DNA from: Tubiluchus corallicola
Lineage: Eukaryota > Priapulida > Priapulimorpha > Priapulimorphida > Tubiluchidae
Length of the DNA: 20,000 bases
Direction of reading: 5' to 3'
NCBI GenBank assembly: GCA_030141605.1
Contig: JAQGDQ010001827.1
Location: 1 to 20,000 of the forward strand
The translations under genes were made by a program, and so were the position numbers. This document shows, piece by piece, positions 18,170 through 20,000 of this stretch (position 1 is the stretch's first letter; each line of letters begins with the position of its first letter). The notes beneath the pieces were generated by a model, which was not told where the DNA came from, did not search any database, and was given only the letters and a program-made list of their open reading frames with translations.

Positions 18170-18301
18170 ATGGATAACGTGTTAAGTCTACGCGTGTGCA
18201 TCTTGCAGGTTTTTGTTTTCGTAATTTTGTTTCGTCCTATTCAAGTTTCTATCCGTACAAGAACTATGGATACGTCTGCAGGAGATCTTTCGGGCCACCA
18301 G
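18170..18301 (+). CDS. First coding exon of a secreted or membrane protein (44 codons, signal-peptide-like)
   Basis: The ATG at 18170 (ATT before, GAT after; A at -3) opens 44 codons. After a short MDNVLSLR comes a hydrophobic stretch (VCILQVFVFVILF, residues about 9-21), then RPIQVSIRTRTMDTSAGDLS. This is the layout of a signal peptide followed by a mature start, although the R-P after the core could also make it a signal anchor. The exon ends ...GHQ at CAG|GTACGT, an excellent splice donor, in phase 0. Past the donor the frame closes within ten codons (VRVCTIVCY then stop), as expected for intron. The frame also opens upstream to 18137, but with no ATG. The protein family cannot be recognised from this exon. 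The next exon is not clear in the window. Confidence 0.6.
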
Positions 18302-19453
18302 GTACGTGTCTGTACAATAGTCTGTTACTAAATTACAATAGTAATTTACCTATTAGTATTACATAGACATAGATATTTTATTTATCTCCTGATTTACCCC
18401 AGAATACAAATAGACTATTATTGCTGTAGTTATTAATTAAAACGGATGAATTTTGCATAAGGAAAGAGTTAGGGGTACAAGAGAAAGAGTAGCGAAAGAC
18501 ATTGGTCATCAACTCAGCTACCATTCTCAGGTTAGTGTAAGTTGTAAAAAATGGGCTATCATATCTAAAAAAATAATCAGAGCATTCGTAGCTCACAAGT
18601 CACAAACTAATTAAAATTTTAAATTACTGTATCTTGTCAATAAGATTAAAAATACGTTTTTTGGTTAGTAAGTGGTGCACCCTGGAGGGTGAATCAGCGA
18701 CATTTTACCAATTGGTGAAAACATTTTAAATAATTAATAATTTTCTTTTCTAGTTACATATGCCTTTCTAGTAGGTAAGCGAAAATTTAAGTAATATAGA
18801 TTTGCATGGAAAGTGTTTTGAGATATAATTTAACATTGCCTTTTCTTCCCTTGATTTACGTTTGGTACATGACGTCATGTAATAGCGACTTGGGAACAGT
18901 ATTGCGGGAGATTTAAAATGAGAACAAACTAAAATTCCTTTCAGTGCGAGTAAGATATACGCATAAAATTGCTAAAATGTAATATAATTTTCTTAAGGCC
19001 ATTTTTCTGAAACCTACATTAGGTACCCCTTTTCTTGCCCTTTAAAGCTGCCCTGTTTGGTTAAGACACTGTCAGCACGCTTCAAAGATGGACATCTGTA
19101 ATAACATCTTTAATAACATATCTGTAATAACATCTTTAACGATTGCACTACCGTGTTTGCTATAATATATAATCTCGCGGATTGTTTGAAGGAAAGAGTT
19201 TTTCATGAAAAGTAGGCACACGTTGTCGCCCTGTCGGGGCTTCTACGCTCGCTTTTTGGGATAGTGAAATTATTATAACAAGAGTTATCTTAATTTTACA
19301 TACTATTAACAAATAATAGTCTTTCTATCTTTTATATTATCTCATATATGAGCTTCATTCATTACATCATTCCATTTTAAGCACTAATGGTTTTTTTATC
19401 ATACGATTCACTTTAAATTTTCGGATTATTTCCATTACCTTTTTTCTTTCACA
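18302..19453 (+). other. Probable intron 1 sequence (at least to 19453)
   Basis: It begins GTACGT after the coding exon. It is AT-rich, holds the dispersed repeat at 18640-19050, and shows no convincing coding exon. The first strong acceptor-like site is the pyrimidine-rich CTTTTTTCTTTCACAG ending at 19454. A phase-0 exon starting there would meet a stop after four codons (TGT GGG ACA ATC TAA), so the true next exon is probably further downstream. Confidence 0.4.
18640..19050 (+). repeat. Dispersed repeat, copy 2 (inverted relative to 5285-5515)
   Basis: Blocks at about 18640-18757 and 19008-19048 match the reverse complement of 5400-5515 and 5285-5330 (landmarks given there). The 250 bp between them here has only patchy counterparts in copy 1 (for example GCGAGTA). 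That segment includes a perfect 16-bp palindrome TACATGACGTCATGTA at 18866-18881, which contains a CRE. The copy lies within the probable first intron. Confidence 0.75.
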
Positions 19454-19514
19454 GTGTGGGACAATCTAACAAGCCCTGCTTTTAGTGTGGGACAATCTAA
19501 CAAGCTCTGCTTTT
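19453..19514 (+). repeat. 31-bp direct duplication at an acceptor-like site
   Basis: AGTGTGGGACAATCTAACAA followed by GCYCTGCTTTT occurs at 19453 and again at 19484, with one difference. The first copy directly follows the pyrimidine-rich acceptor-like CTTTTTTCTTTCAC. The duplication therefore repeats an AG|TGTGGGAC site, each copy preceded by T-rich sequence (TTTCAC and CTTTT). Confidence 0.8.
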
Positions 19515-19611
19515 TGATTGCCCACAACACATTTACCTTTGTGTATAAGTGAACATAGTGCGAGCCTTTTCCTGTGCAGTATTTCTTATTTGTATTACGT
19601 TCATTGTAGGC

Positions 19612-19670
19612 CAGGGGTGTGCAAATTATCTGACTAGCCGAGCCACATTAAACTTTCCCACAATTCTTGG
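19612..19670 (+). mobile_element. Possible hAT (Charlie-like) 5' end fragment
   Basis: CAGGGGTGTGCAAATTATCTG, with GCCGAGCCACATTAAA after it, has the look of a Charlie-type hAT terminus (CAGGGGTSNGCAAACTTT, then GGGCCACATT). No partner end or target duplication was found before the window ends. A CAGTGGGGCCTAATAACGA at 19693 might be the end of another element. The open frame of 108 codons here starts at a GTG and runs across these, so I do not call it as a gene. Confidence 0.35.
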
Positions 19671-20000
19671 GGATTTGATCAAGGAGGAAATACAGTGGGG
19701 CCTAATAACGATTTTTTTGCATCCGACCTGCGTACATCATTACTACTACGCTCAAGAAACTATTTTAGAAGTTATTGAAATTTATATTACAAACCATATA
19801 TTTCTACTTTCAGGACAGATAGTGGTAATTTCATTACAATGCATATTAGTAATGTGTATCACACAGTCTGTGTAGTACAGTGACATTAAGCTACAACCGT
19901 CTTGTAAGGGTTAATGGCATCCGATCTAGTAAAAAAAAACTACCCGCACTATCTTTGGGATCGTGGCACGGACTTCAGCTGGATACACTCAATTAGTCGC

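Noticed and set aside
19549-19875. 108-codon plus frame with a hydrophobic start, as a possible exon of a secreted protein
   Set aside because: The start is a GTG. The frame runs into a Charlie-like hAT terminus at 19612 and another transposon-like end, and no splice site links it to the exon at 18170 in the right phase.

Overview
This is nuclear DNA from an animal, most likely a marine invertebrate. I lean to a lophotrochozoan such as a mollusc, on the style of the receptor and the repeats, but no marker gene proves it. Coding density is very low, one gene has a GT splice donor, another has an AG acceptor, and most of the window is tandem repeats and short non-autonomous DNA transposons. There is no sign of prokaryotic operons.

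Layout. 1-3999 is a satellite array (unit about 106 bp) with a higher-order structure. It abuts an LTR-like unit (about 4000-4260) with a TATA box and an AATAAA. 4340-4808 is the first of three copies of a hAT-type element with perfect 8-bp target duplications. 4817-6600 is AT-rich spacer holding one copy of a dispersed repeat whose other copy lies inverted near 18.64-19.05 kb. 6626-8945 (minus strand) is a rhodopsin-family peptide-type GPCR gene. It is cut by two further copies of the same hAT element (6778-7488 and 8451-8851) and by one in-frame TAA in TM4. Removing each element plus one target duplication rejoins a continuous frame of 383 codons, except for the TAA. 9070-9430 (hAT) and 9929-10469 (pogo/Tigger-like) are intact MITEs. 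11.0-11.96 kb is a patchwork: a truncated hAT carrying a GA microsatellite, a 154-bp tandem repeat, and a Tigger-like end with an internal 21-bp repeat. 12.69-14.05 kb is a second copy of the TATA/AATAAA unit, with about 41 copies of a 29-bp minisatellite inside it. 14.3-14.79 kb looks like an mRNA-type 3' end with a short A tract. 15173-15647 is a complete copy of the microsatellite-bearing hAT. 15933-16018 is a tiny hAT MITE, 16261-16478 a 109-bp tandem duplication, and 17122-17586 a piggyBac-type MITE with TTAA ends.

The last 2.4 kb holds a likely live gene. A promoter-like tract (two TCACGTGA boxes, inverted CCAAT boxes, a CRE, a TCTCGCGAG box) is followed by a first coding exon (18170-18301, +). 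That exon encodes a signal-peptide-like start and ends at a consensus donor CAG|GTACGT. The rest of the gene is probably beyond the window.

The main interest is the receptor locus: two independent insertions of one hAT family in one coding sequence, each with perfect target duplications, so that the ancestral reading frame is visible. The three hAT copies also all have target duplications starting with GT and an element end reading CTACAG, which gives them intron-like boundaries in the plus orientation.
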